From NCBI GenBank assembly GCA_025716855.1, contig JAIXMQ010000103.1, positions 1 to 64,000 of the forward strand: 64,000 bases of DNA, written 5' to 3'. Numbering within the stretch: the first letter of the stretch is position 1; the number at the start of each line of letters is the position of its first letter. Origin of the DNA: Pilaira anomala. Its lineage: Eukaryota > Mucoromycota > Mucoromycetes > Mucorales > Mucoraceae. This document shows positions 10,321 through 21,045 of the stretch, in pieces. Position numbers and translations under genes: made by a program. The notes under the pieces are model-generated. The model saw only the letters and a program-made list of their open reading frames with translations. It was not told the origin of the DNA and searched no databases.

Positions 10321-11790
10321 TATCGTCAATGAATCATTTTAGAAAGATAAATTTAGACATGTAACTCTATACAAAGTGAAAAGTTAAGCAATATGTAAAC
10401 ACAGGTTCCCTTAGATGATTGACCTACGATTGATTTTTTTTTTTGGAATTTAATTCCATGTTCTTATACCTTTTAGTAACTATAAGGAAATGTATAATAT
10501 TCAATATTTCTGGCTATTTAAATTCTAGGGCAAACCGATAGCATGAGCAGAATATAAGGTATTAGTTTAATAGCTAGTTTTTTTTTTTTTTTTAACAGGC
10601 TTTGTATATATTGTCCTGGTAGAGCTAATATATTATCATCACTGTTACTTAAAGATTTTTTTTTTTTTTTTTGCGATTAGTATAATATTTTGCGAAACTA
10701 TAGCAATTGCTTTACAGTGATAGCAACCACTGTTAGACCTAAGAAGCTAGAATTTACCCTTTTATTCAATTATCTTCTTACTCAGACTTTAAACCATTAT
10801 GGATAAACAATTCCGGCATAATTCAATTGTATAACCAACAATCCACTTTAAAAAAGATATCTCTATCTTTATCCATGCATCACATCAACTCAACTTCATG
10901 ACCAATTAAATTTTTTTCAAATAGGTGCGGCCAAGCTATTTATTTTTGACTGTTGTATAGTTACCGGATCATCAAAAACTTTATTGCAGGAGGTAATAAA
11001 CGATTATTGGTTTTATTAAATATTTATAGTGCTTTTAGTAAAACTGTCTATTGTTTTAACTCAGACTCTCTTTTTTTCTACATTTGTAGAAAATTTTTGG
11101 CTTTTTTAATAAACTATTCTTTTTGGTTTGCAGCTAAAATAGACGACTATTTTATACAAAATAATTAATTAACAATAAGTAGTAGCGTATATAATAATAA
11201 GTACCTGCATTCCATCTATTATCTATTATAAACTACTGAGATCTAACTCTATGTACATTAATTGTGTGTACTACAATTAATTTTTTTTTTTTTTTTTTAA
11301 TGGTCCAACAATAGGAAAAATAAAATAAAAAATAAGAAAAGGGGAAAAATAAAATTGTGAATTTATTATAACTTCAGCTCTTATCATTATTGTTAAAAGC
11401 TCATTCTTTTTTTATCTACTAATTTAAGCTTTGTAACTCCAATAATGTGCTGAATTACTTTTTTTACTTGAAATAAAAAAACAAAATTGTATAAAATGCC
11501 TTGTTTAACTTTTATTGTACAACAAGAGCCCTAAATAATCGGAGTACCTTTGTCTTTTACTGTTTTAAATGAGGCATAATTTAGTGTAACTTTGTCTTCT
11601 AATATATAAAGGTACACAATTTTCATTTCAAATAGTAACCTTCATAACTCTTTTTTCCCTTTTCTTTTTTTTTGAAAAAAATACTTCTTTTTTTTATATA
11701 TATATATAAACAAAAAAAGAAAACCGTTCTCTTCCCCTTTCCATTCATTATTTAAATATCGAAAAAAAAAAGACAGTTATCAACAATAAG
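10321..11790. other. Gene-free region upstream of the lyase gene
   Basis: AT-rich sequence with many T homopolymers and no convincing gene. The right end, from about 11,690, has a TATATATATATAAA stretch about 90 bp before the lyase ATG and is the likely core promoter. Confidence 0.55.
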
Positions 11791-12843
11791 ATGAAATCTA
11801 ATTACCTTTTATTATTTATCGTCGTTTTAAGTTGCTTATTCGTCTCGAGTGAAGCAAAAAAAACGAAATCATGGAAATTCATGAACTGGAACAAATACCA
11901 AAAAGCAACAGTGGGTGTCGGTAGCGTTTGGGAAAAGGATTGGAACATTTCCAAGCACGGTGGATGGCTTTGGTTCTGGAAAAATGCTGATAAATTAAAG
12001 ACTGTCGCCGTCAGAGATCCTACCAACAAGACAAAAGACCTCGTACTTCGTGTTGTTTACCCAACTAAATCTGTAAACCCTGAATCAGGCGCTATTGGTG
12101 GCCTTGGTTTCTTAGCTGAACCTCTCAAAATCACCAAGAGTGATAAAGTCGTTTCATTACAATACAACGTTTATTTCCCTAAAGGCTTCAAATTTGTTCG
12201 TGGTGGTAAACTTCCTGGTCTCTATGGTGGTCATGGTGAATGTACTGGCGGTAGCTCTGATAACAGTTGTTTCACTACTAGGTAAAAAAATTCGTTTTTT
12301 TTTTTCGAGTTACAACAAATGTCACACCAAATCAATTAATATATATAATTTTTTTTTTTTTATAAATCTATAGAATCATGTGGAGAGATGATGGTTACGG
12401 TGAAGTTTATGCCTATTTGCCTAGTAACGCACAACGTTACAATCTTTGCGATAATAAAGTTAATATCTGTAACGCTGATTATGGCTTCAGTTTAGGTCGC
12501 GGTACTTTTAAATTCCCTACTGGTGAATGGATTTCTGTGCGTCAAGTCCTTACTCTCAATACTGCTGGCAAGAAAAATGGTAAGCTTGATGTTTATCTCG
12601 GTGGCAGAAAAGTGATGGCAGAAAAAGAACTTGTATTCCGTAATAATGCTTCTGGTCGTGTTGTTGGTATTAGTAAGTTTTGAAATAGATATACTTTATT
12701 TTTATATATAAATACATTTATTAATTTTTTTTTTAATTTTCGTAGTGTTCCACACTTTCTTTGGTGGCTCTGATTCTTCTTGGAGAAGTCCCAAGACTCA
12801 ATACGCTTATTTCAAGAACTTTAAGCTCAACACGAGTACTTAG
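11791..12843 (+). CDS. Secreted polysaccharide lyase, PL14-like (glucuronan/alginate lyase type)
   Basis: Three exons (11791-12281, 12374-12672, 12746-12843) encode 295 aa. A clear signal peptide (MKSNYLLLFIVVLSCLFVSSEA) is followed by a beta-jelly-roll lyase domain. The fungal PL14/PL20-type core is recognisable: YNVYFPKGFKFVRGGKLPGLYGG, a Cys-rich GECTGG...SCFTTR, IMWRDDGYGEVYAYLP, FPTGEWISVRQ and MFHTFFGGSD. Such enzymes cleave 1,4-linked uronans by beta-elimination. Mucorales walls contain glucuronan, so self-wall remodelling is a reasonable inference, not shown here. The PL14 versus PL20 assignment is uncertain by eye. Confidence 0.8.
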
Positions 12844-13313
12844 ATATTATTTTATCAAAAAAATCTCCTTTAATTAAACAACAATTGCACTTTTTTTTTT
12901 ATCAAAAAAAAAAAAAAAAATAGTGCGTAAATCCCTTTATTATTATATTCTGTATTGGTTTTATTTTTCTTTTTTTTCTTTTTTTTTAACAGAAAAACAA
13001 ATGTAACCCAAGTGTCAATAAACGTGTATATATACCCTCCATTTAATTCGCGAAATTAAATGATATAATTATGTCATTCTATTTTTGTAGAATTCTCCTG
13101 ATATGTATATTAAACTTATTCTTAATCATTATACAATTGTACAGCGGCTCCACCTCCAAAGTTCGTTTTTTCTTATTTCAAAATTCACTTTTTTATTGGT
13201 CAAAGTTCGTTTTTTTGTAAAGCTCCAAAAGTTCGTTTTTACTTTACTCAAAATTCAACTTCTTCCTTGTTTTTTAAAGGACTTAAAATAAAACCGGATC
13301 CTCGGATCCCATA

Positions 13314-13339
<26 letters not shown>

Positions 13340-13346
<7 letters not shown>

Positions 13347-13640
13347 TCTTCCTTGTTGACTGCCTCACAATATCGAATTCATCAGAGGCGCTTTCCTGCT
13401 AAAATTACAGAAGAACTTGATGTACACCAGTAATAATAGAAACACCAAATACTCGTGCCATTACGCATACTATTTTAGGGGCTATCACAGCTCATGATAT
13501 TATTTCAATTCAAAGGTGTACAAGAGGTACAAATAAGTTGATTTACTTATTTCAACCCGCTTTGAAAAATAACATTAAAAGTGTCGAGGACTTAGAATCA
13601 TTTGAATGTTTTTATTTTTCAATTTACTGTAATAAACGCT
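13340..13640 (+). pseudogene. Transposase remnant (Tc1-like DDE type)
   Basis: Fragments in the + direction read SQYRIHQRRFPAKITEELD, then two stop codons, then TPNTRAITHTILGAITAHD and a KGTT-like TRGTNK stretch. The TP-TRA-THTILGAI block is familiar from DDE_3 transposases of Mucoromycota. There is no intact frame, so this is a dead copy inside the 5-kb TIR element. Confidence 0.5.
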
Positions 13641-14089
13641 CTTACACTCTTATTTTTTAATGATTTATCCGTGTCACGCTTGTTTGGCAGTGAAAAGGTG
13701 AGCGATGTTAAGTAACCAGCAGAGTAATTGGTGACAATTCATGTACGAACGTAATATAATAAGGAAACTTTACTGGAGTAATTGTTCAATAAAGTTTTTT
13801 TTTTCAACATTTTGAAGAATAAACAACAAATGGTTTTCTGTCATATTCTTATGATGTGTGAAATATCGAGTAAGCAAATCAATAACATAATTTAATTTTT
13901 TTTTTTTACTAACGCTGAATATCAGATTCAATTGTTATATTTTACAATGGAGCTGTACGACACGGTTGGAATCAGAAGTTTTTTATCTACAAGGATAAAC
14001 TCCTCAGATGTGATTTCTGTCGACAAAGACATACTCATCGATTCCTAAGCGACTATTTAGTATCACTAAAATATATATATTGTATACTA

Positions 14090-14893
14090 TTATCACTTAC
14101 TTTTAACTGTATTAAATCCATCAATGTCTTTTCTGCATTTTTATATGTGTTGAAGGAGGTGGGCAACAATCCAACAGAGACACGCTCATTATGGATAATA
14201 TCCGTCATTAAATGAAACAACAAATGTTTCATAGCACAGACCTAAATGATAATAAAGAATATTAGTATATTTCCTAAATAAAACTCTGGAGAACAAATCT
14301 AGCTTTTTTTTTACCGTAAACAAGCACACCAAAAGTTGTAGCTTCTATTGGTGATGATGCAGCCTTCAATCTTACGTGCAGCTGTCTCTTACATGTCTCT
14401 AATACCCTCGCACGAGCAACATCAACACATGATTTTGACGTCCCAACGGGCTTAATCTCTCCGTTACCCACTTCACAAAGGTCAGAACAAAAAAACAAGG
14501 TCTGGCCGCGTAGAAGTTGAATCGGGCATTTTTTGTTTGTTAATCCAGGTGGAAAAGTCCCTAGATATATAAATGATATCGTTAATATCATCTATGTAAA
14601 CCTAACCGTATTAGTTTGTGTTCAACTTACCATGAAACCGTTACATTATTATGTGGTGACCACAAAGAACAAAATAACTCACTTAAAGACTTAACTATTA
14701 AATCAATTTCACTTGATGGGCATTTAATAGGCTTGGAATGATTCAGATATATCCCAACCAGAATATGGTGTATGTTTTGGATGGGAAAGAGAATAAAGGT
14801 AAAACTTAGAGAAATAAAAAGAAACGAAGAAAGTATTGTTAAAACTCTGTTACGATAGTTTTTATTTAGAAAGAAAGATATAAAATCAGACAA
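14090..14893 (-). pseudogene. Relic of a Mucoromycota-expanded protein family
   Basis: Minus-strand segments separated by intron-like gaps read CPSSEIDLIVKSLSELF, then a Cys/Gly block (CEVGNGEIKPVGTSKSC), then ARARVLETCKRQLHVRLK and TTFGVLVYG, then VCAMKHLLFHLMTDI further downstream. The order [..LF..W] / [E-GNGEIKP] / [CK-QLHLR] / [FGI-V-G] matches a large uncharacterised family common in Mucorales genomes, often near transposons. This is recalled from general familiarity and not searched. It is probably non-functional, since no continuous gene model was found. Confidence 0.4.
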
Positions 14894-15398
14894 GGGGAAA
14901 ACTATCTAAATGATGGTCATATTTATATGTTTTCTTTAGCGGAAACATACGGAAAGTGATATCAATTGATATCATAGAATATGTATATAAATATGGTAAA
15001 GGTAAGTATGTTCATGATGATTATTGGTTATAAGTTATAATGATGATAATAAAGATGTGATGTAATTTGCTATGATATAATTGTGTTATGATAATAATTT
15101 GATATGATATTATAATGCCTTCTTCCTGTGTTACATTCTAGATTCTTTTCAGTTATAATTACGCGTATCTATTGGCGAGTTACTTTGATCGAAAATTCAT
15201 GCAAGGTTAAACAAACTCTTGTTACTGTCACTTTCCATATATGACAACCTGTTATGTTATTGACCTATGAGAAAGTAATGTGGTTTGCCTATGCCAGCAT
15301 TAAACCATGATCTTGCTTTAATAATAATAATAATAAAATAATATATATATAATAACTACAATGATCACGTATTTATTTAGCTGTGTCTATAAGCATCC

Positions 15399-15785
15399 TC
15401 AACAGTGTAGAGCTACTTCATTAACGGTGTTGAGTGGAATGTCCTGTACATTAATTACGGTTCTGTTCTCCATTGCTTGCTCCATAGCTCTTACACATTG
15501 AATAATGTTCTTTGGTAACTTTTTAAGGGGCACTATATACTGACGATTGGCTAGATTGTTTGGATGTGATGTTTCAAATAAAGCAGATAGAAAAAGTCTT
15601 TTGTCAATATATGATGGTTTTAAAAGCTTTTCAAAGGCAAGATTATGAGTATTATCATATATCGACTTTATATTTGAATTGCCAGTAACCATTTCTTTCT
15701 TTCCTTCGGAGATAATATTTAATTCACTGAGTGTCATCGACCAAACGTAACCTACAATACACCAAGCAGACGATACATTGGTCAT
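15399..15785 (-). CDS. Uncharacterised ORF fragment inside the 5-kb element
   Basis: A 128-codon open frame with normal-looking amino-acid composition (for example KLLKPSYIDKRLFLSALFE and RAMEQAMENRTVINVQDIP). No family is recognised. It lies within the TIR-bounded element and may be an exon of a cargo gene or relic. Confidence 0.3.
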   Translation of the reverse strand: MTNVSSAWCIVGYVWSMTLSELNIISEGKKEMVTGNSNIKSIYDNTHNLAFEKLLKPSYIDKRLFLSALFETSHPNNLANRQYIVPLKKLPKNIIQCVRAMEQAMENRTVINVQDIPLNTVNEVALHC

Positions 15786-15925
15786 TATTTCCGACTCCTT
15801 TTCTTTATAAGAACTATCGATGTCGTTGTCATTGTAAATGATCTGTAAAAAAGGGGTACTTTGGGCTGAAACATCATCAGACTCTATACTAGATTCGGCT
15901 GTGGTATCTACTACACTAGAGCTGT

Positions 15926-16207
15926 CTATGGGTTGTACATTAGACCCGAAATGTTTTGGTTGTATAGTATTAGATTCCGTTGCTTCTTGGACATAGTGAG
16001 CTGTCTCTTTTCCTTTTTTTTTTCTAAATTATTTCGCACAGAGTTAACCTTTAGAACACTCAGGATCTTATCCCTGTACGGATTTATACATGGAAATGTA
16101 CTATCAGCGACAAGTCTGAAAGGTAATGGACAACTTTCCTCGGTCAAAAGACGCTTGAACAGTGTTTCCAAAATTCTAGAATCATGCCACGATTCAAATC
16201 GAGGCAT
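15926..16207 (-). pseudogene. Possible DDE_Tnp_4-type endonuclease fragment
   Basis: The open stretch contains PLPFRLVADSTFPCINPYRDKIL when read in two pieces. The LVADSTFP block resembles the catalytic GDSAFP/ADSAFP motif of DDE_Tnp_4 transposases. The rest of the domain is not visible, so this is at best a fragment. A different transposase class from the Tc1-like relic would imply nested insertions. Confidence 0.3.
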
Positions 16208-16236
16208 GAATTAATTATTATAAATAATTACTATTT

Positions 16237-16584
16237 TTAATTGTATACCTTATTAGTACTGCCCTCGGCTTGTGACCCAGTCACTGATTCTGCAATAGAA
16301 TCGTTTTCTTTTTCGTAACCTTCTAAAAGTGCAAAGATTCTTTTGCCTTTAAGGGATTGTATCATATTTTCTTTTGCTTTTTTTACTCCTTCAGCTAGTA
16401 AGTCAATCCAATTTACTTCTGCGGAATCTACGATAGTTACATCGTCTTTGACTTCTGAAGTAAATCGTCGTATCCACATCCTTTTAATTCCTTCCACTGA
16501 AGTTCGTTTGTGTGTGATGATGTCACTGATAACAAGTCCTTCATTCATACTTATGAATACGGATAGTTGAGGGGTAATTGACAT
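16237..16584 (-). CDS. Uncharacterised ORF cut by a nested element
   Basis: A 115-codon frame (MSITPQLSVFISMNEGLV..., DDVTIVDSAEVNWIDLL, LKGKRIFALLEGYEK) starts immediately beside the 12-bp target duplication of the nested element. It may therefore be the downstream part of a longer gene interrupted by the insertion. Its composition looks coding. No family is recognised. Confidence 0.3.
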   Translation of the reverse strand: MSITPQLSVFISMNEGLVISDIITHKRTSVEGIKRMWIRRFTSEVKDDVTIVDSAEVNWIDLLAEGVKKAKENMIQSLKGKRIFALLEGYEKENDSIAESVTGSQAEGSTNKVYN

Positions 16585-16595
16585 TCGGCGCGTGT

Positions 16596-17294
16596 GGTAC
16601 TGGGTAAAAGACTAGTAAAAAAGGAGGTAGTAAAATCACGGATGAAATTTGTTCCAACTAGCCGTAAACCACCAAAATACTTTACAGTTTTTTTTAAAGA
16701 AAAAACTAGTATAATACCTGGTTTTTTTTTAACAAAAAACCAGGTAATTTGTTCTTTTTTTACTTGTAATTTGGACAAAAAAGAAAAAAGGATCATTTTC
16801 TATTTGAGATTTATTAGATAAAATGAATCATTTATTTTTTGATAAAATTATTAGACTTACTATTGATAACAATATGTTTTATGCGGGTCTTTTTTTTTCT
16901 TGGAACAATCTCTTCTCTGGGTAAGGAGTGTGGCAAAAGAAGAGATTAAAAACTGTATCGGTAAGGAAGGAAGATTCATTTTGGAATATATATAAAAAGA
17001 AGAAAGTGAAAGAAAAGAACAAAATAAAAAAAAAACATTATTTATAATGAAACCCCCCCCCCCCCTGTTTGTCTGGCGTATGTGAAAGAAAAAAAGCCCT
17101 GTTTGTCTGGCGTATAAGAAAAAAAACCTGTCTGTATGCCATGTGAAAAAAAAATTGATGTAATGGTGTATTTCATGCAAAAGTTATAAAAAACCTTATT
17201 CACGTGACAATGTGCCTTGTTATACTTTTTATAAATCCGGATAAAAGTCATCCGTGATTTTACTACCTTTTTTTTTACTACTCTTTTCCCCGAC
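16596..17294. mobile_element. Nested 0.7-kb TIR element with 12-bp target duplication
   Basis: The element is flanked by the direct repeat TTCGGCGCGTGT (16584-16595 and 17295-17306). Its ends are inverted repeats of about 45 nt sharing GGTAGTAAAATCACGGATGA after a run of A. There is no transposase frame, so it is MITE-like. A 12-nt duplication is long; 8-11 nt is usual for Mutator-like elements, so the class is uncertain. It also holds a small hairpin (ACCTGG...CCAGGT near 16,718-16,744). Confidence 0.65.
17050..17158. repeat. Three degenerate tandem repeats of ~35-40 nt
   Basis: Three successive units begin CCCTGTTTGTCTGGCGTAT, CCCTGTTTGTCTGGCGTAT and CCTGTCTGTATGCCATGT, each followed by an A-rich tail. 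They lie inside the nested element, next to a C homopolymer at 17,052-17,064. Confidence 0.6.
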
Positions 17295-17795
17295 TTCGGC
17301 GCGTGTATAGTATGTATTTAGCTATAGCTATATATAATGTATATATATATTTGTTGAGTTAGTTCAGCGAAAATTCTATTTTCTTTTAATCTGACCAACC
17401 TTCTTTATAATCTTTAGTCATAATATCTGTATAAATTGAAAGAGTTTTTTGTTTGGGATAAATAGGCAAAAGAGAAGTAACTCCAGAGTACTGAGTTCGC
17501 TGTGGTTAAGATTTATGCTAGAAATAGACAGCTTTATTGATAATTCATATAGTTAATAAAGTAGAATAGATATAGTTAATGAAATATCTTACTTTTTCTA
17601 ATCCTCTGGTATATCCTTTTGAATATAATATTTAACCCAAAGAAAACAAATAAAGGATATGTTGGGTTTGGTAAGTAATAGTGTGTTCTGAATTCGCTTT
17701 TGTCGCCGATTAAACTTCATTATTTTTTTTCATTTCAAAATTCGCTCAAAATTCGCTATTACACCCTCATAGTTCGTTCTAAATTTTAATAAAAT

Positions 17796-18065
17796 CTACA
17801 ATACATTATATTTTCTACCGGTTGCTACATCTTTGGATAATTCCTTAGAAACTTCTTTCATTTGGGTATCAAGTTCTTCTGTAACTTTAGCGGGAAAGCG
17901 CCCCTGATGAATTCGATATTGTGAGGCAGTCAACAAGGAAGTAACGTTATAAGGATCAGTCTTTTCCTCATAGTCCATTGCCTCATTTCCTTGCTCAGCA
18001 GCAATGCTTCCCTGTCCATCTTTGTAATAAAAACTCATTTGAAAATAAGAAAAAACGAATGTCAA
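17796..18065 (-). pseudogene. N-terminal transposase-like fragment at the right end of the 5-kb element
   Basis: The 89-aa frame includes YNVTSLLTASQYRIHQGRF and PAKVTEELDTQMKEVSKEL. The same segment occurs in opposite orientation near the left end (13,345-13,430), so it belongs to the element. It is bounded by a further inverted pair (GAATTCGCTTTTGTC at 17,692 and its reverse at about 18,070-18,086). No catalytic domain is attached. Confidence 0.4.
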
Positions 18066-18123
18066 TCGGTGACAAAAGCGAATTCATTACTCTGGAAAAC
18101 GAACTTTGGAGGTGGAGCCGCTG

Positions 18124-18940
18124 TAAATATCTATTTTCTATATTTTGGCTTTGTCTCAACCGGGAATAATTAAAAAAAAGTATATTCTAATTTATGTGCA
18201 ACAAACCAATTTGATTACAAAAAAAAAAAAGAGTGATAATAATACCAAGAAAGGTAGTTTCTAATCAACAAAAATTTAGAAGAAAATAAAGACAAGAAGA
18301 TTGCATAATTCAGAAAACCTTTATTAATCTTATGACGATTGTTTATTTAAAACAGAATCACTGGAAGTTGTTTATAAGGTTTTTATCAAATTAACCTTAA
18401 TCAGACCCGTCTTAAACTGAGTCTGAAAAAGGGACAATGTATAAGCTGTCTTGATGATATCTTTACAAAAGCATTTACCTTAACATTGTATATTCCTAGT
18501 AGCAAACATATACATCTATATAACAGGAAAAATAGTTATTACCTGCTAGTCCGCTTCCTGAGAGTATATCGCGGGGGAACAAGTTGTTGTAACTTTCTAG
18601 CGTCTGGTTCATTCACTCCTCTTCTTTTCGAACCGGCTTCTATTAATTTCAATTTCAAAATTACTAAAACTATTTAATGAATCTGTTTACAATCTTGTTA
18701 TAAAAAAGGATGACTGTAACTATGATTTTTTTTCAGGAACGAAAACTGCGATTTAATTATAAATTACCTACTTTTAATTCGGTTTGATTAACCGGTGGTT
18801 CAACAAGACTTTTTTTTTTAAATTCCAAAAAACAATGACTTGAAACATTAACAATCCAGGCACAATGTTTTAGCAAAAAAAAAGTAACTTTTTATTCAAA
18901 AAATACATGATAATTCTTTTTGAAGCAAAACAAAAAGCTA
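18124..18940. other. Gene-free region
   Basis: AT-rich stretch; I see no credible gene, only short spurious frames. Confidence 0.5.
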
Positions 18941-18941
18941 T

Positions 18942-19012
18942 GGAGAAAGCGGGGATTGAACTCGCGACCTTTTCTATGCGAAAGAAATGTGATACCACTA
19001 CACCATTTCCCC
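18942..19012 (-). tRNA. tRNA-Ala(CGC), probable
   Basis: The reverse strand folds as a 71-nt cloverleaf. The acceptor GGGGAAA pairs with TTTCTCC, including G3:U70, the alanine identity pair. The D arm is TGGTGTAGTGGTATCA, a good A box. The anticodon stem is TTTCT/AGAAA with loop TTCGCAT (anticodon CGC). The T arm GCGAG-TTCAATC-CCCGC has one A-C mismatch. No intron and no encoded CCA are seen. The T-stem mismatch leaves some chance that this is a tRNA-derived copy. Confidence 0.75.
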
Positions 19013-19744
19013 ATATTAGCTTAATTTTTTTTAGCTATTTGCTATAGAGAGACCACAAATTCCAAAAAATCCGGTCCGGACAAACACCGGACATGCTTCG
19101 ACAAGGATGCATACCTGGTATCTGCTCATTATTTACAGTGGTAGTATACTTGACATGTTTAAATTCATTTAACTTCTGAAGACGTTTGAATTCTTTGATA
19201 AACTACAGCAAATAACAATGCTATGTGAATGGTATAAAATGATTGATGACTTTTATTTTATATTTATTATTTCCTTACAAAGATAGAATTCATCACATAA
19301 AATTGTTTATTAATTTTTTTTTGAATTATGACATGTTGTAGGTATAATACTATTTTTTATAAATAGAACATATTTAAATACCAAAAGAATCTATAGAGAA
19401 ATAGATGTAATCACAAGTTGCTTTTTTCAATATAAATCTATTATTATATGCTTTTAAAAGGGTACTACAACAGTATAGAATAATTTGTTTTATAAACTGT
19501 TTATTTTATTTTTTTTTTGCTCAAAAATCATGCAAAATAAATGTAATAAATAAATTAAATTTTATGCAGGTAACCCGCACTTTATTTATCAAAAAAAAAG
19601 TACAATAAAGGGTTTCCCATTCCTCATGACTACTAAAAACCAAGAGGTTTTTGAAATTAGGCAAGTCATCATTATATTTAATATGCAGAATTACATAAAT
19701 AGATTAAAATAACATATAGTTTATTATGCATGTATAATATATAA
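19013..19744. other. Gene-free region 3' of the Aven-like gene
   Basis: AT-rich with no supported gene. A small perfect repeat pair CCGGTCCGGAC / CACCGGACA lies near 19,070-19,093. Confidence 0.5.
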
Positions 19745-20757
19745 CTATCCCAGTAAATCATCTAACCAAGCTTCATCATCCATTACAACTTCTTCCGTCT
19801 TTTTCTTTGGAATCGAACCTGGCTTTGGTAATATATTCTTTTTAGGTTGTATTTTTGTTGTTGAAGGAGTAGAAGAAGAATCTAAAGCTAATAATTCATC
19901 TAAATCATCATGTACTGCTTCTTTTTTAATAGGCGTTGTCGTAGTGGGTATATGACGATCATTTCGTATATAAATCCCATTCTCTTCTGATATCACGTTC
20001 GGTTTCACAGGTTGTTGTGATTTAAATAATACATACCCTTTTGCACTCTTGGAAAATGAAGGCACAATTGGCTTATCAAGTACGACTGGATGTTCGTTCA
20101 ATATATTGTAAACTAACGCTTGATCTTCCTCATCTTTAAGACCAAGTAATTGTGTCGTATCGAAATTATCAAGTGTGGATTCAAATAATCGAAAGTTTAA
20201 TTCCATCATGTTCTTATTCATAGTTGTATCGTATTGTTCTTCTTTGAATTTGAAAAATGTCGCACTTCCCTCCTCTACATACATAAAAAAAAAAAAAAAA
20301 TCGTTAATTTTCACTTAATATGTTTTTGATTTTTCTATCCTACCTGTACTTTCCAACATGGATACCAAATCAGTTGTTTCTCTATCGATACCTAACTCTG
20401 CATCTCTCTCCAATACATCTAGATCAAAAGTCAAAACTTAACTTTTTTCTTTTTTTTTTAAAAAAAAAAACGTTACTTACCTTGTTCTGTTTCTTCTTTA
20501 TAGCGATCGGCATTAGAAGCAAGCTGTCTTTTAGAAAATTTAGCTTGACGTAACTTTCTCTCTTCTTTTTCTTCTTCAGTTTCTACAGATGGGTCAGCGT
20601 TTCTTCTTCTTACAGCAGCGTTGCCTAAACCTTTATCACGCGCTTTGGCTGCCTTCTTACGAGCTTCAGCTATTTCAGAAGCTTCTGTGTTGCCCTGTTT
20701 CTTTTGTTTTGATTGATATTTACGAGATTCTTTAGCTTTATGTGGATCCGGTCTCAT
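19745..20757 (-). CDS. Aven-like protein (apoptosis/ATM-pathway regulator family)
   Basis: Three exons (20757-20481, 20418-20344, 20274-19745) encode 293 aa. A basic N-terminus is followed by FSKRQLASNADRYKEE, closely matching the YSKRKIVSNWDRY block of animal Aven. Then come ATFFKFKEEQYDT (Aven FRFAEEKEWD), LDELLALDS (ELDLLLNLD) and the acidic C-terminal DDEAWLDDLLG (EELEDWLDSMI). Order and spacing agree with Aven, which binds Apaf-1/Bcl-xL in animals and also acts on ATM. Its fungal role is not established to my knowledge. It is head to head with the pyrophosphatase gene; start codons are 118 bp apart, suggesting a shared promoter. Confidence 0.72.
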
Positions 20758-20875
20758 GGTAGTAGTTAAAAAAAAAAAAAAAGAAACCCGGAACTTGAAT
20801 TGGGTTCCCTTTCTATTATTTAACAAGAAAAAACGACAACTTGACAGTTCAAAACTCCCTGGGCTCATTCTTTCA

Positions 20876-21014
20876 ATGAATAGTATTTTGAAAAACCAAA
20901 GCGTATTCCGTACCTGTTTTGTACGTTATTCTTCAACCTACAAGACCACTGTAGTTGGAAAGCCATTCACTGCTACTCATCGTGTCTTCATTGGTAAATA
21001 AATAAACAATGAAC

Positions 21015-21045
<31 letters not shown>

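Larger units (their letters stand above)
13142..18123. mobile_element. Decayed 5-kb DNA transposon with 28-bp TIRs flanked by TA
   Basis: Both ends carry an identical 28-nt terminal inverted repeat beginning CAGCGGCTCCACCTCCAAAG (13142-13169, and reversed at 18096-18123). Each end abuts TA, consistent with a TA target duplication of Tc1/mariner-like type. The left subterminal part repeats AAGTTCGTTTTT three times. Near both ends lies the same coding fragment (LLTASQYRIHQ-RFPAK-TEELD), in opposite orientation. A remnant near 13,447-13,515 reads ETPNTRAITHTILGAI, resembling DDE transposases of Mucoromycota Tc1-like elements. Stops and frameshifts show it is inactive. A second element is nested at 16,596-17,294. 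Confidence 0.7.

Noticed and set aside
10953..11168. 71-codon open frame in the region before the lyase gene
   Set aside because: AT-driven composition (F, Y, K, N), no homology, no splice or promoter context; likely chance.
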